Both the position numbers and the translations under genes were made by a program. A stretch of 64,000 bases of DNA from CAMPKL01 sp963805925 (lineage in GTDB: Bacteria; Acidobacteriota; Terriglobia; Bryobacterales; UBA6623): the NCBI GenBank assembly GCA_963805925.1, contig CAWDWB010000001.1, positions 62,001 through 126,000 on the forward strand, given 5' to 3'. Below are positions 36,927-45,497 of this stretch, piece by piece (positions within the stretch are counted from its first letter, which is position 1; every line of letters begins with the position of its first letter). The notes beneath the pieces were generated by a model. It did no database searches. It was not told where the DNA came from and saw only the letters and a program-made list of their open reading frames with translations.

Positions 36927-37016
36927 CGTCTTGAGTGGCGGAGCCCGTGCTCTCTCTCAAGTCTAACGACAGGTTAACTATTCGGTCCAATAGATAATGT
37001 ACACGAATTGATAGAT

Positions 37017-37922
37017 TTAGTCGAATTGAAAAATCCGTTCGTGCGCCGCTTCCAGCAGTCTAACCACCGCCGGGTTGCGCACTTTCCGTTCAAGGGATAT
37101 CGCGAAGAACCGCTCACGGATCCCGTCCGGCGAACCAATGTCGACTGCGCCGTAGAGATCCGCGATCGACTCCTTGATGACCGACGGCGCCGCGAACAGA
37201 GCCGGCGTCGTCTGAGTGAAGGCCTTGAGCAGCGCGCTGTCCTCAAACTCGGCTAGAACCTTGGGCCGAATCTGCCTCCTCGCGAACCAGTAGTCCAACA
37301 TCCGCCGCAGTGCCGTATTCTCGGTCGGCATGACAAAAGGCGCTGCATTCAGCGAATCGGGAAATCCCTTGCGATAATGCCGCGCCTTGTTCTTAGGAGC
37401 GAATACGGAAACGCCGCACTCTCCCAGCTCGTGATTGAATGCCCTGACGTTGTATTCCGCGCCCACAGGCGCATCCGACAGCACAAGGTCGATCTCGTGC
37501 GACGACAGCCGCGCCAGCAATTCAGCTGGTTTCCCTTCGAAGCAAATCAGATGCACGTGCTCTTGGCCGGACAGCAGCGGCGTTAGCACCCGCGTCACGA
37601 CCATCTTCGGAAGCACGTCCGCCACGCCCACGCGCAGCCGTTCGCGCCGGTCGGCAGGACCGCCATCTAACGTTTCTAACATCTCTCGCCCTAAGGAGAA
37701 GATATCGTTGGCATAGCGATAGACCGTGCGGCCGGCATCCGTCAGCTCGAGCCGTCGGCCGACGCGCTCAAACAGCTTTTGGCCAAGGGACTCCTCCAAG
37801 CTGCGCAGCTGCGCCGAGATCGTCGGTTGGGCTAGTCCGAGTTCCGCGCTAGCCGCCGTGACCCCGCCGGTGCGAGCCACCGTCCAAAAATAGAGCAGGT
37901 GATGGTAGTTCAGCCATTGCAT
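37017..37922 (-). CDS. LysR-family regulator, NhaR-like
   Basis: A 301-residue LysR-type activator. It starts at ATG 37922 (MQWLNYHHLLYFWTVAR), which matches the E. coli NhaR opening NYNHLYYFWHV. The winged HTH is at about 5-65 (GGVTAASAELGLAQPTISAQLRSLEE). Effector-domain similarity to NhaR continues through RVGVADVLPKMVVTRVL, VHLICFEGKPAELL, LGECGVSVFA and LAEFEDSALLKAF. NhaR in enterics responds to sodium and controls an antiporter; there is no antiporter here. It is 90 bp upstream of the export operon on the same strand, making that operon a likely target. Confidence 0.85.
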   Translation of the reverse strand: MQWLNYHHLLYFWTVARTGGVTAASAELGLAQPTISAQLRSLEESLGQKLFERVGRRLELTDAGRTVYRYANDIFSLGREMLETLDGGPADRRERLRVGVADVLPKMVVTRVLTPLLSGQEHVHLICFEGKPAELLARLSSHEIDLVLSDAPVGAEYNVRAFNHELGECGVSVFAPKNKARHYRKGFPDSLNAAPFVMPTENTALRRMLDYWFARRQIRPKVLAEFEDSALLKAFTQTTPALFAAPSVIKESIADLYGAVDIGSPDGIRERFFAISLERKVRNPAVVRLLEAAHERIFQFD

Positions 37923-37929
37923 GGTTTTC

Positions 37930-37958
37930 ACTATAGACAAGCTCGAAGCATAGATGAA
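37930..37958 (-). promoter_or_regulatory. Candidate promoter of the NhaR-like gene, possibly leaderless
   Basis: On the reverse strand TTCATC (37958-37953), a 17-bp spacer and TATAGT (37935-37930). Transcription would begin within a base or two of the ATG at 37922. No Shine-Dalgarno sequence precedes that ATG, which would suit a leaderless mRNA. The -35 match is only partial. Confidence 0.3.
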
Positions 37959-38027
37959 ATCCATATGTGCATCGAGTCCTTGCCGAAGGTAAAGCACCCT
38001 TCCAGCGCCTGACTGCCTGAAACTAGG

Positions 38028-38055
38028 AACGGCCCGCTCGATTGGGCGGGCCGTT
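38028..38055 (-). terminator. Hairpin after the TIGR03437 gene
   Basis: A perfect 10-bp stem AACGGCCCGC/GCGGGCCGTT with an 8-nt loop lies 28 bp beyond the stop of the 38084 gene. On the reverse strand it is followed by CCTAGTTTC. It separates the RHS locus from the nhaR-like gene. Confidence 0.5.
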
Positions 38056-38083
38056 GCACGTTCCGATGATTTTGAATGATGGG

Positions 38084-39375
38084 CTAGGGGCGCACTGCGA
38101 TGGTCACATCCCCCCGGCTGGTCACTCCGCCCTGCTCGATCACCACCGGCACGGCATCTCCAGGAACGGCTCCAAACGGGATGCGAATGTTGATCTGATA
38201 CAGCGCCACAAACTGCGGCGTCAGTCCCGCAAACAGCACCTGCGCTTCGGCTCCGCCGACATAGACCTTCACCGGAATCATCACCGGCCGCAGCGCATCG
38301 AGACTGCTGTCGCCGGTGATGCCGCCAGGGTTTGTCGGCCCGAGTCCGTTCGCGAATAACGTCACGACTTCACCCAACTTCGCCGGCTGCGCGTTCGGCA
38401 CCGAGCCTTCAGGCTGCGGCGTGGAACCGTCGATCACGTCTTGGCTGCCGTCGGCCGTTCTGACGTTGAGCCCAGCCGCGCGCCCCGGACCGTAGTCGAA
38501 CGTGAACAGCGCGGGCGAGACAATCGCCACCGGAGCGGCGACGGCGTCGCTGATCTGTTCGTCTTCGCCTTCAGGCCGGTAAGCGACGCGCACTTGGGTC
38601 TCTCCCAGCGGCACGTTCCAAGGAACCTGCGCGTTGATCTGGCCGCCGAAGATGCCGCCGTCAAGCGCTTGCCCGCCGACGAAGAACAGCGGCGACTCAA
38701 GATCGCCGAACAGCAACGAATAGTCGCCGAGCGCGGTCGGCAACGGCACCTGAGCCGCGCCTTGAGTGATCGTCACGATGCCGCTCTCGGTCAAGCGGAT
38801 GCCCAGGTCTTGCCCGAAAACCGACACGATCGAGCCCGGCGCGATCGGACGGCCTTGCTCGAAGCTCGCGCCGTTGATGATGCCGCCTTGCGAAATCGAA
38901 GGCCGACGAGGTCCGGAAAAAGTCGCCGACTTAGAAGGCGCGGAGGGACCGTCCGTACTGAGCGTCGAGACCCGGTAGGAATAATCGATGCCTGGCTCCA
39001 GCGTTTCGTCGACGTACGAACTAGCCGGGCCATTGAGAACTGCAATCTGTTCCCAGACGCCCGATTCGCCTTCTCTGCGTTCAATGACGTACCCTTCGCC
39101 GACAAGGCTCGGCTCCCAGCTGACGCGTGCCGAGGTGTCCGAGAGACGGCGACACTTCCACTCCCGATGGCGCCGGCAAGCAGAGACAGAGGGATCGCCG
39201 CCGTCATGTTATCTTGCTCGTCGTAGTGATACGCGACGCCCCCTCCTTGCGGATAGGCGGCCCGCACCAAGCGGCCCACTTCGTCATACGAGTAGCTTTG
39301 AGCCGCCGCAATCGCCGGCAAAACCAACAACGCCAGAGTGAGAAACGTGTTGCGCGTCATGAGATTCTTCAACAT
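38084..39375 (-). CDS. Exported YD-repeat/FN3/TIGR03437 protein, frameshifted
   Basis: Starts at ATG 39375, two bases after the RHS stop, with GGAG eight bases upstream. The signal peptide is NTFLTLALLVLPAIAAAQ, followed at once by a single RHS-type YD repeat (YSYDEVGRLVRAAYPQGGG, YHYDEQDNMTAAI). The frame breaks near 39150 and resumes as a fibronectin III domain (RVSWEPSLVGEGYVIERR, PGIDYSYRVSTLSTDG). A TIGR03437 domain follows: IINGASFEQGRPIAPGSIVSVFG, then PAKLGEVVTLFANGLGPTNPGG, GGAEAQVLFAGLTPQFVALYQINIRIP, and it ends VTIAVRP. The last part is a cell-surface or secreted domain of unknown role typical of Solibacter relatives. Expressed with and tailing the RHS gene. Confidence 0.78.
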
Positions 39376-39377
39376 CG

Positions 39378-42300
39378 TTAGAACTCCGAGAGCGGGCTGT
39401 TGGGATTGTTGGGCAAGGGCGTACCGGTCAGCATGTGGAAGGACTGATACAGCTTCCAGTGAATGAACTCGCCATAAACGCCGCGGTTGCCTGCATTGAC
39501 CTCGTCTCGTGAGGCGCCGAGTACGGCCGCTGCCCCTTGCGGCTGGCTGGACGGCGGCGAGCCCGAACCGCCGGAGACCAGTTCGACGATTCCCGCTTCC
39601 GCTAGCCCGACAGCGAAGTCGACCGGCATCCCTCGGACGATGGCCGACTGTCGCGCAGCCTTCTCGGCGGCTTCCGCCGCGGCGCTCTTCCCGGTGATCG
39701 CCGGAAAGATGGTTCGTCCGCCAAGATCCCTCTTGGGGACGAGGATCTGCAGTTCGCCCGCAGGCGTCGAGATCTTGCGAATCGACTTACTGACCGAACC
39801 CTTGACCAGCCCTCTGGCCGCGCCGCCGCTTGCGCCACGTCCCAGTCCTCTGGCCACCGCCTGGCCGCCCTTGCCGCCAAACGGGATCGCGCCGAAGATG
39901 GCGCCGGCGGCCACCTCTTGGCCGAATTCGCCGGCGTCGAAGCCGCCCTGCTGAACGCCCGTGGCGATGTCAATACCTTGGCCGCTCGCGTTGCCGAGAG
40001 CGGCGCCGACCGCGCCGGCCGCGGCGCCGCCGGCGATCAACGCGGCTGGCCCGCAGACCCCTGCACAAAGGCCAACCAAGCCTCCCGTAACGGCGCCGCC
40101 GACGGCTGAGCCGATGACGTCTCCAGCCGTGATCTTTTCTCCCTTGATCGCCTTGACCGTGACGGTCACGGCAACGCTGACGACCGCGCCGACTGCGGCG
40201 CCGATGCCGGCGGCGATGAGATTGAGAAACTCTCCAGTCGGGTCGTTGAAGCTAACGGGGTTGTTGCCTGCATAGGCATAGCGATTCAGCGATGCGGGGT
40301 CGGTGATGTCGCCGACATGGTCGTCTTTGCTGAGGAATTGCTTGAGTTGCGGCGAGTACCAGCGGAAGCGCATGTACTGGAGTTCCGTGGCGGGGTCGGT
40401 GATGACTCCCCACAACCCGCCGTGCAAGAAGATCGAATCGGAGTCCCCCGTACGGCTGGCGATCTCGCCGAACGGGCCGTACGAGACGGTTCCCGTGACC
40501 GTGCCCGAGCCGTCGCTAAAGGCCACCGTGTTGCCGCGGTAATCGTAGTGATAAATGCGGATGTCGCCGCCGACTTCGTCATAGAGCAGACCGCCGGCAT
40601 AAATGTAGTAGTGCGTGGCGCCGTTCGGGTCGCGCTTCATCAAGACCTGAGGCAGTCCGCCCTGCGGGTTCACGCTCAGCCGCGTGCGTCCGCCGGGGCC
40701 GTTGAGGGCCGTTAGATTGTCGGCAGCGTCATACTCTCGCTCGAAACCGTCCACCTTCACGAGCCGGTTATTGAGGTTGTACTCGAACTGATGGGCGCCG
40801 CCGTCGAACGGCGCGCTGGTGATGTTTTGGCGCGCGTCGTACTGCACAGGAGCGCCGTTCACGGTGTCGAGACGCCCATCGTAGAGATGGGTCATCGTCA
40901 TCGTTGGGGGCAGATAAGGCGGAGCGGGCAGACCTCCTGATTCGACCGAGACCTGACCGTTGGCGTCGTAGTCGTAGAGGTACTCGACGATCACCGCGCC
41001 GGTCGAGCGCAGATCGCGGCGGCGCGTCAATCGTCCGCCCTTGTCGTACTCCATCAGGCGCATTACGCCATTGGGAAACTGAATACTGGTGACGTGCGAG
41101 TTGGCATCGTAGCCAAACTTCGTATGGCGGTTGGACCAGTCGACGACCTCCGTCAGCTGATTGGCTTCGTTGTAGAGGTAGTTCAGCACCTTGCCGTCGG
41201 GGTAGGTCAGCTTGGTGAGGTTTCCTGAAGCGTCGTAGGCGTAACGCAGCGACGTGCCGTAAATATCGGTGAACTTGGTGACGCGGTTCAGCGAGTCGTA
41301 CTCTCGCTGGAGTTGGTTGCCGGCGGGGTCCGAGCCGCCGCCTTCGACGTTAATGCGCAACAAATTGCCGTTCGCGTCGTAAACCATGTTGCGGTTGCCG
41401 GGCGAACCATTGCCGACGTAGGTGATCTTGGTCAAGCGTCCGGCGTCGTCGTATTGGTAGTCGCGGCGGGTTCCGCCAGGCAGCCTGTCTTGCGTGACTT
41501 GGTAAGCCTCATCCCAGTTGAACTCGACCTGCGCGATGCTGCCGGTCGGAGGTTCAATCTGCCGGATCCGGTTGGCCTTGTCGTAAGAGAAAGTGGTCCG
41601 CCGTCCGGCTGCGTTAGTAATGGCCTGAACGACATCGTCGGAGAAATATTCCTTCTTCAACACGCGGCCCGTCGAGTCTTCGACCTCGATCAGGCGATCC
41701 AGCTCGTCGTAGCGAAAACGGGTCACGCGGCCGACGTTGTCGGTGACCATGACCGGGTTGCCGACCGCGTCGAAGACGGTCTGGATCTTGGCGCCGAGCG
41801 CGTCGATCACCTCGATCGGCAGATCGCGGTTGTCGTAGACGACGCTGCGCACCAGTTGATCTTCGCCGTCGTAGATGGCGACGACATTGCCGACCGCGTC
41901 GTACTCGCGCCGGGCGCTATTGCCGACGCCGTCGATTGTTCGAAGCACTCGTCCTGCGGCATCGTATTCGGTCTGCGTCGACCGGCCCAGTGCATCGATC
42001 GTCTGGACAAGCCGGTCCTCAGCGTCATACAGCAGAACGGAGGTCTGTCCCAACGCGTTGGTTCTCGAGATCAGGTTGTTGTTGCCGTCGTAGGTCAACA
42101 GCGTCTGATTGCCGTTGAAGTCGACGGTGCGAATCAGCCGATTGCGAACGTCAAACTGTTTGGTCTCTTTCGAGCCCATCGGATTCGTCTGCTCGACGAC
42201 GTTCAAACGTTCGTCGTATTTCAGCTTGGTCTCGCGGCCTTCGGCGTCGGTCAGCGATGTCGGATAGCCGAGCGCGTCGTAGTCAGTCTTCTCGATCTTG

Positions 42301-44072
42301 CTGCCGCTTGCATCCATGCGCCGCGCGCCGGTGATCATGCCGCCGGAATAGGTGTACTGCACGCCGGCGCCGTCGGGCATCATGTTTTGCACGAGCTGCC
42401 CGTTGCCGCCGTACTGCTTGTCGGTGCGGTTGCCCAAAGCGTCTTGCACGCGGCTGACGTTGCCGTTGTTGTAGTTGAAAGAGGTCTGGCGGCCCTTCGC
42501 GTCGGTGAAACGGGTGAGGTTGTGCTGCGAGTCGTAACTCATTTGGCTGACGTTGAACGCCGGATCGGTCACGCTGGTGAGGTTGCCGTTGGCGTCGTAG
42601 CCGAACTGAGTGCTGCGGCCGAGCGGATCTTTGATGCTGGTGCGCTCGCCCTTGTCGTTGTAGGTATAGAAAGTCTCAGCGCCGAGCGGGTCGACGTAGC
42701 GGACCAGGTGATATCCGGAATCGTGCTCGAACACTTGTTGCGCGCCGTTGCGATCGGTATAGGTCGTCAGCGCGCCGCCGGAGGGTATATCGGCGTAAAC
42801 GAAGGCGCTGAGCGGCGTATCGTCGCGGCCGTCGTCTTGGGCGACGACCCGGGCGTGGCCGTCGTAAACATTGGCGAACAAGCGTTCGCCGGCGGCGTCG
42901 GAAGCCTCGACGAGCAGTCGGCCGGCGTTGTAGGTCAAGTAGGTCGGATAGGTGCGGTCCGAGAGGGAGAAGATAAAGCCGTTGAGGCGTCCGGTGGAGC
43001 CGGGCTGATCGTCGACAATGACCAGCTTCCAGACGCCTTGTGGGTTCTCGCCCTCAAACTCTTGCAGCACGACGCCCTGGGCGTCGTACACGGACGCACT
43101 GGGTTTAGCCAGCAGATCTTGGAGTTCCACGACAGTCCCTTGGGGCGAAATGAGCGAGATCGTGATGTCGTTGAGCCTCTGGTGCTCCACATTTAAGATG
43201 TCGAGGCTCAACAGGCCCATCGGCTTGGACCGGCTCACGTTGACGGTATGCACCAGGCCGGCCGGATTGTTGTCGGGAATATCTTTGGGTACAAAGTAGT
43301 CGCCGTTCGCGGAACCGAACGTCGTCGGGTTGTGCAGAGCGCGCAGACGGCCCTGGTTGTCGTAGAGAAAATGCGTCTGGCGGCCGGCCGGGTCGGTTAG
43401 ATGCGAAATGCGGATGGAGTTCGGCGAGGCATAGTTGAACTGCATCTGCTTGCCGCTGATCGGTTCCACGACTTTCGAGATGCGCCCGGAGCCGTCGCGC
43501 TGGATCTGAATCGCTTGACGAATCTTGTTAGCGATCTGCGTCAGCTTTCCTTCCGCATCAAACCGATACTCGGTGCCGTCTTGACGGGTGAGGCGCCAGG
43601 TCTCGTCTCCTTGTCTAGTCAAGACGTCGTATTGAGCGGACTCCTCGCGCGGAACATAGGCAGAGCCTTGTTTCTCAAAGCTGTTGCGGCGGTTGTCGTC
43701 CCACCAGACGGTCACGATGCTCTCGGGGTTGCCCTCTAGTACTGCGGAATAAGGATGCGTCCAGCCCAGACCCAACCCGCGCGGGCGGGACACGATGGTG
43801 CCCGGCGGAACGATGGAGTCATAGAGCGCGGTGAACTGCAGCGGGCGGCCGCCGTTGACGGAGAGCACGGTCGCTTCCATCGAGAAGGCGCCGGTTCCCG
43901 TATCGACCGAGTTGGCGACGATGCTGGCATCGCGCGGCTGGTTGAGCCGGGTAATCAGTTCGGCTCTTTGGTTGCCTGTAATCTGCGCCTCGGCTACGGG
44001 AACAAGATGCAGAAGCAAGAGGAAAGAAAAAAAGGAGTAACGCGGCATGAATTCAATCCGAAGCACGCTCAT
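39378..44072 (-). CDS. Secreted RHS/YD-repeat protein with embedded P-domain and RHS core
   Basis: A 1564-residue exported protein. The signal peptide FFSFLLLLHLVPVAEAQ (ATG at 44072, or 44048 within it) is followed by an RHS N-terminal region. A proprotein-convertase P-like beta domain lies at about 260-372 (NVSRSKPMGLLSLDI, NDITISLISPQGTVVELQD, GVWKLVIVDDQPGSTGRLNG). Some 20-plus YD repeats follow (YDANGNLTSVTD, YDAAGRVLRTID). The RHS-associated core is YDYRGNTVAFSD ... GPFGEIASRTGD ... LQYMRFRWYSPQLKQFLSKD ... NRYAYAGNNPVSFNDPTGEF, ending at residue 1282. A 282-residue variable tail begins with a glycine-zipper (GIGAAVGAVVSVAV to GGAAAGAVGAALG) and ends with an unrecognised tip. The repeats should form the hollow RHS shell that encloses the tail. 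The toxin activity is not identifiable. Confidence 0.9.
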   Translation of the reverse strand: MSVLRIEFMPRYSFFSFLLLLHLVPVAEAQITGNQRAELITRLNQPRDASIVANSVDTGTGAFSMEATVLSVNGGRPLQFTALYDSIVPPGTIVSRPRGLGLGWTHPYSAVLEGNPESIVTVWWDDNRRNSFEKQGSAYVPREESAQYDVLTRQGDETWRLTRQDGTEYRFDAEGKLTQIANKIRQAIQIQRDGSGRISKVVEPISGKQMQFNYASPNSIRISHLTDPAGRQTHFLYDNQGRLRALHNPTTFGSANGDYFVPKDIPDNNPAGLVHTVNVSRSKPMGLLSLDILNVEHQRLNDITISLISPQGTVVELQDLLAKPSASVYDAQGVVLQEFEGENPQGVWKLVIVDDQPGSTGRLNGFIFSLSDRTYPTYLTYNAGRLLVEASDAAGERLFANVYDGHARVVAQDDGRDDTPLSAFVYADIPSGGALTTYTDRNGAQQVFEHDSGYHLVRYVDPLGAETFYTYNDKGERTSIKDPLGRSTQFGYDANGNLTSVTDPAFNVSQMSYDSQHNLTRFTDAKGRQTSFNYNNGNVSRVQDALGNRTDKQYGGNGQLVQNMMPDGAGVQYTYSGGMITGARRMDASGSKIEKTDYDALGYPTSLTDAEGRETKLKYDERLNVVEQTNPMGSKETKQFDVRNRLIRTVDFNGNQTLLTYDGNNNLISRTNALGQTSVLLYDAEDRLVQTIDALGRSTQTEYDAAGRVLRTIDGVGNSARREYDAVGNVVAIYDGEDQLVRSVVYDNRDLPIEVIDALGAKIQTVFDAVGNPVMVTDNVGRVTRFRYDELDRLIEVEDSTGRVLKKEYFSDDVVQAITNAAGRRTTFSYDKANRIRQIEPPTGSIAQVEFNWDEAYQVTQDRLPGGTRRDYQYDDAGRLTKITYVGNGSPGNRNMVYDANGNLLRINVEGGGSDPAGNQLQREYDSLNRVTKFTDIYGTSLRYAYDASGNLTKLTYPDGKVLNYLYNEANQLTEVVDWSNRHTKFGYDANSHVTSIQFPNGVMRLMEYDKGGRLTRRRDLRSTGAVIVEYLYDYDANGQVSVESGGLPAPPYLPPTMTMTHLYDGRLDTVNGAPVQYDARQNITSAPFDGGAHQFEYNLNNRLVKVDGFEREYDAADNLTALNGPGGRTRLSVNPQGGLPQVLMKRDPNGATHYYIYAGGLLYDEVGGDIRIYHYDYRGNTVAFSDGSGTVTGTVSYGPFGEIASRTGDSDSIFLHGGLWGVITDPATELQYMRFRWYSPQLKQFLSKDDHVGDITDPASLNRYAYAGNNPVSFNDPTGEFLNLIAAGIGAAVGAVVSVAVTVTVKAIKGEKITAGDVIGSAVGGAVTGGLVGLCAGVCGPAALIAGGAAAGAVGAALGNASGQGIDIATGVQQGGFDAGEFGQEVAAGAIFGAIPFGGKGGQAVARGLGRGASGGAARGLVKGSVSKSIRKISTPAGELQILVPKRDLGGRTIFPAITGKSAAAEAAEKAARQSAIVRGMPVDFAVGLAEAGIVELVSGGSGSPPSSQPQGAAAVLGASRDEVNAGNRGVYGEFIHWKLYQSFHMLTGTPLPNNPNSPLSEF

Positions 44073-44308
44073 CGCCGGTCAGGACCAGACGAAAGGAAAC
44101 AAAAGTTTTCGGCTGAAGCGATATCGGACAGTCACGCCGCCGTGCAAGAAACGCCCATATTAGCAGCAGATTCCTGGAGCCGGAAATCTGTCTAGACCGG
44201 CGATCGACGTACGCCGGAGCATATTCCCCGACGGGCTACGGGGAATCCCTTACGAGACTTCGCGGCCCTCCGCGCTATACCTCGAAGGGGAATCCTCTCC
44301 GCTCGCCG

Positions 44309-45439
44309 ATGAAATACGACAACCCGATTCGCGTGTTCCTCGGACTGCTGTGCGCAGCCGGCTTTGCCGCGCTGCTGTGGAGCCAGACGGACCGGGCGTT
44401 CAGCGGCGCAAACGACTTCATGCAACTCTATGTCGGCGCAGTCGAAGCGGGCGGGCCGGCGTTGTACGATCCGCAGGCCTCGTACCGCTTTCAGCAAGAG
44501 CAATTCGGCGCAGTAGCCGAGGCGATTATCTACGTGCGCCCCGCCTATTACGCGTTGCTGCTCAAGCCGTTGACCTGGCTGGGTTCCTATGCCAAGGCAC
44601 ACGCGGCCTACACCGCGCTGCGGCTGCTGGCCATCGTCGGATTTGTGCTGCTGTGGCCCAAGCACGGACGCTGGGACGCAGTGATGTTCACGCTCATGTC
44701 GCTGCCGCTCTTCATCGGCCTGATGAACGGCCAGGACACGGTCTTCTTGCTGCCGCTGATCGCTTGGGCGCTGCGAAGCGCCGAGCAGGGCAAAGACTTC
44801 CAAGCCGGGTTGGCGCTCAGTCTGTGCGCGATCAAACCGCACCTGCTGCTCCTCGTGCCGGTCGCGCTTGTTGCGCAGGGGCGTTGGGGCGTCGTGAAAG
44901 GGGGCCTGGTCGGCGGCGCCGCGTTGTTCGCTCTGTCGTGCGTTTCAGGCGGACTCGGATGGGTCGGGTCGTTCCTTGCTGTCGTGGGAAATGACGTCAT
45001 CAACCCGGATTTACAGGTCATGCCGAACCTTGCTGGACTACTTGAAGGCGTGCCGCGCGCGGAACTGTGGACGGCCACGGGAGCCGTGGGTGCGCTGGCC
45101 GCCGTCGCGGTGACCGCCCGTTACGGTTCGTTCGCCGCCGGCATCGCGGCGGCCACGATTGGAAGTCTGCTGCTCAGCGGCCATGCCTACGTATCAGATG
45201 TGGTGGTGCTGCTGCCCGGATTGTTGGCGATCGCCCAAGAGCCAGCGGCCCAGCCGGCCGCAAAGTTCTTCGCCTTCGTCTGGCTGGGGCCGATCTTGCC
45301 CTTGCTGCTGCTGATCGGCAGGCCGGCGTCTTACGCACCTCAAATCGCGCTGCCGTTGACGCTGCTGGCGTTGGCGATTGCTGCGCGCAGACAGCGCTTT
45401 GAAATCGAACCGGAACTCACGTTGGCGCGCTCGCAATAG
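44309..45439 (+). CDS. Polytopic membrane protein, GT87/DUF2029-like glycosyltransferase
   Basis: A 376-residue protein with about 9-10 membrane segments. After TM1 (VFLGLLCAAGFAALLW) comes a periplasmic loop with an acidic ANDFMQLYVGA and GGPALYDPQASYRFQQEQFG, then IYVRPAYYALLLKPL, the layout of polyprenyl-phosphate-dependent mannosyltransferases of GT87 (DUF2029). GLMNGQDTVFLLPLIAW and LALSLCAIKPHLLLLVPVAL are also typical. It would transfer a sugar from a lipid carrier in the periplasm; the acceptor is unknown. Divergent from the RHS gene with 236 bp between; no other envelope-glycan gene adjoins. Confidence 0.72.
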   Translation: MKYDNPIRVFLGLLCAAGFAALLWSQTDRAFSGANDFMQLYVGAVEAGGPALYDPQASYRFQQEQFGAVAEAIIYVRPAYYALLLKPLTWLGSYAKAHAAYTALRLLAIVGFVLLWPKHGRWDAVMFTLMSLPLFIGLMNGQDTVFLLPLIAWALRSAEQGKDFQAGLALSLCAIKPHLLLLVPVALVAQGRWGVVKGGLVGGAALFALSCVSGGLGWVGSFLAVVGNDVINPDLQVMPNLAGLLEGVPRAELWTATGAVGALAAVAVTARYGSFAAGIAAATIGSLLLSGHAYVSDVVVLLPGLLAIAQEPAAQPAAKFFAFVWLGPILPLLLLIGRPASYAPQIALPLTLLALAIAARRQRFEIEPELTLARSQ

Positions 45440-45441
45440 GA

Positions 45442-45472
45442 AAGCCCCCGAGAGCCGTTGCTTCGGGGGCTT
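45442..45472. terminator. Bidirectional terminator between GT87-like and M16 genes
   Basis: A perfect 10-bp stem AAGCCCCCGA/TCGGGGGCTT with an 11-nt loop starts two bases after the GT87-like stop and lies 26 bp beyond the stop of the convergent M16 gene. It can serve both strands. T content after the stem is low. Confidence 0.6.
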
Positions 45473-45497
45473 GAGCTTCCTGGACGATGCTTGCCGA

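Noticed and set aside
41313..43196. Long forward frame of more than 600 codons opposite the RHS gene
   Set aside because: It mirrors the regular YD-repeat coding on the reverse strand; the translation is Val/Gly/Asp-rich with no domain, as expected of an antisense shadow of repetitive GC-rich coding.
39381..44048. RHS region as a DNA tandem-repeat array
   Set aside because: The periodicity is in the protein (YD motifs) with diverged nucleotides; no direct DNA repeat units could be aligned by eye.
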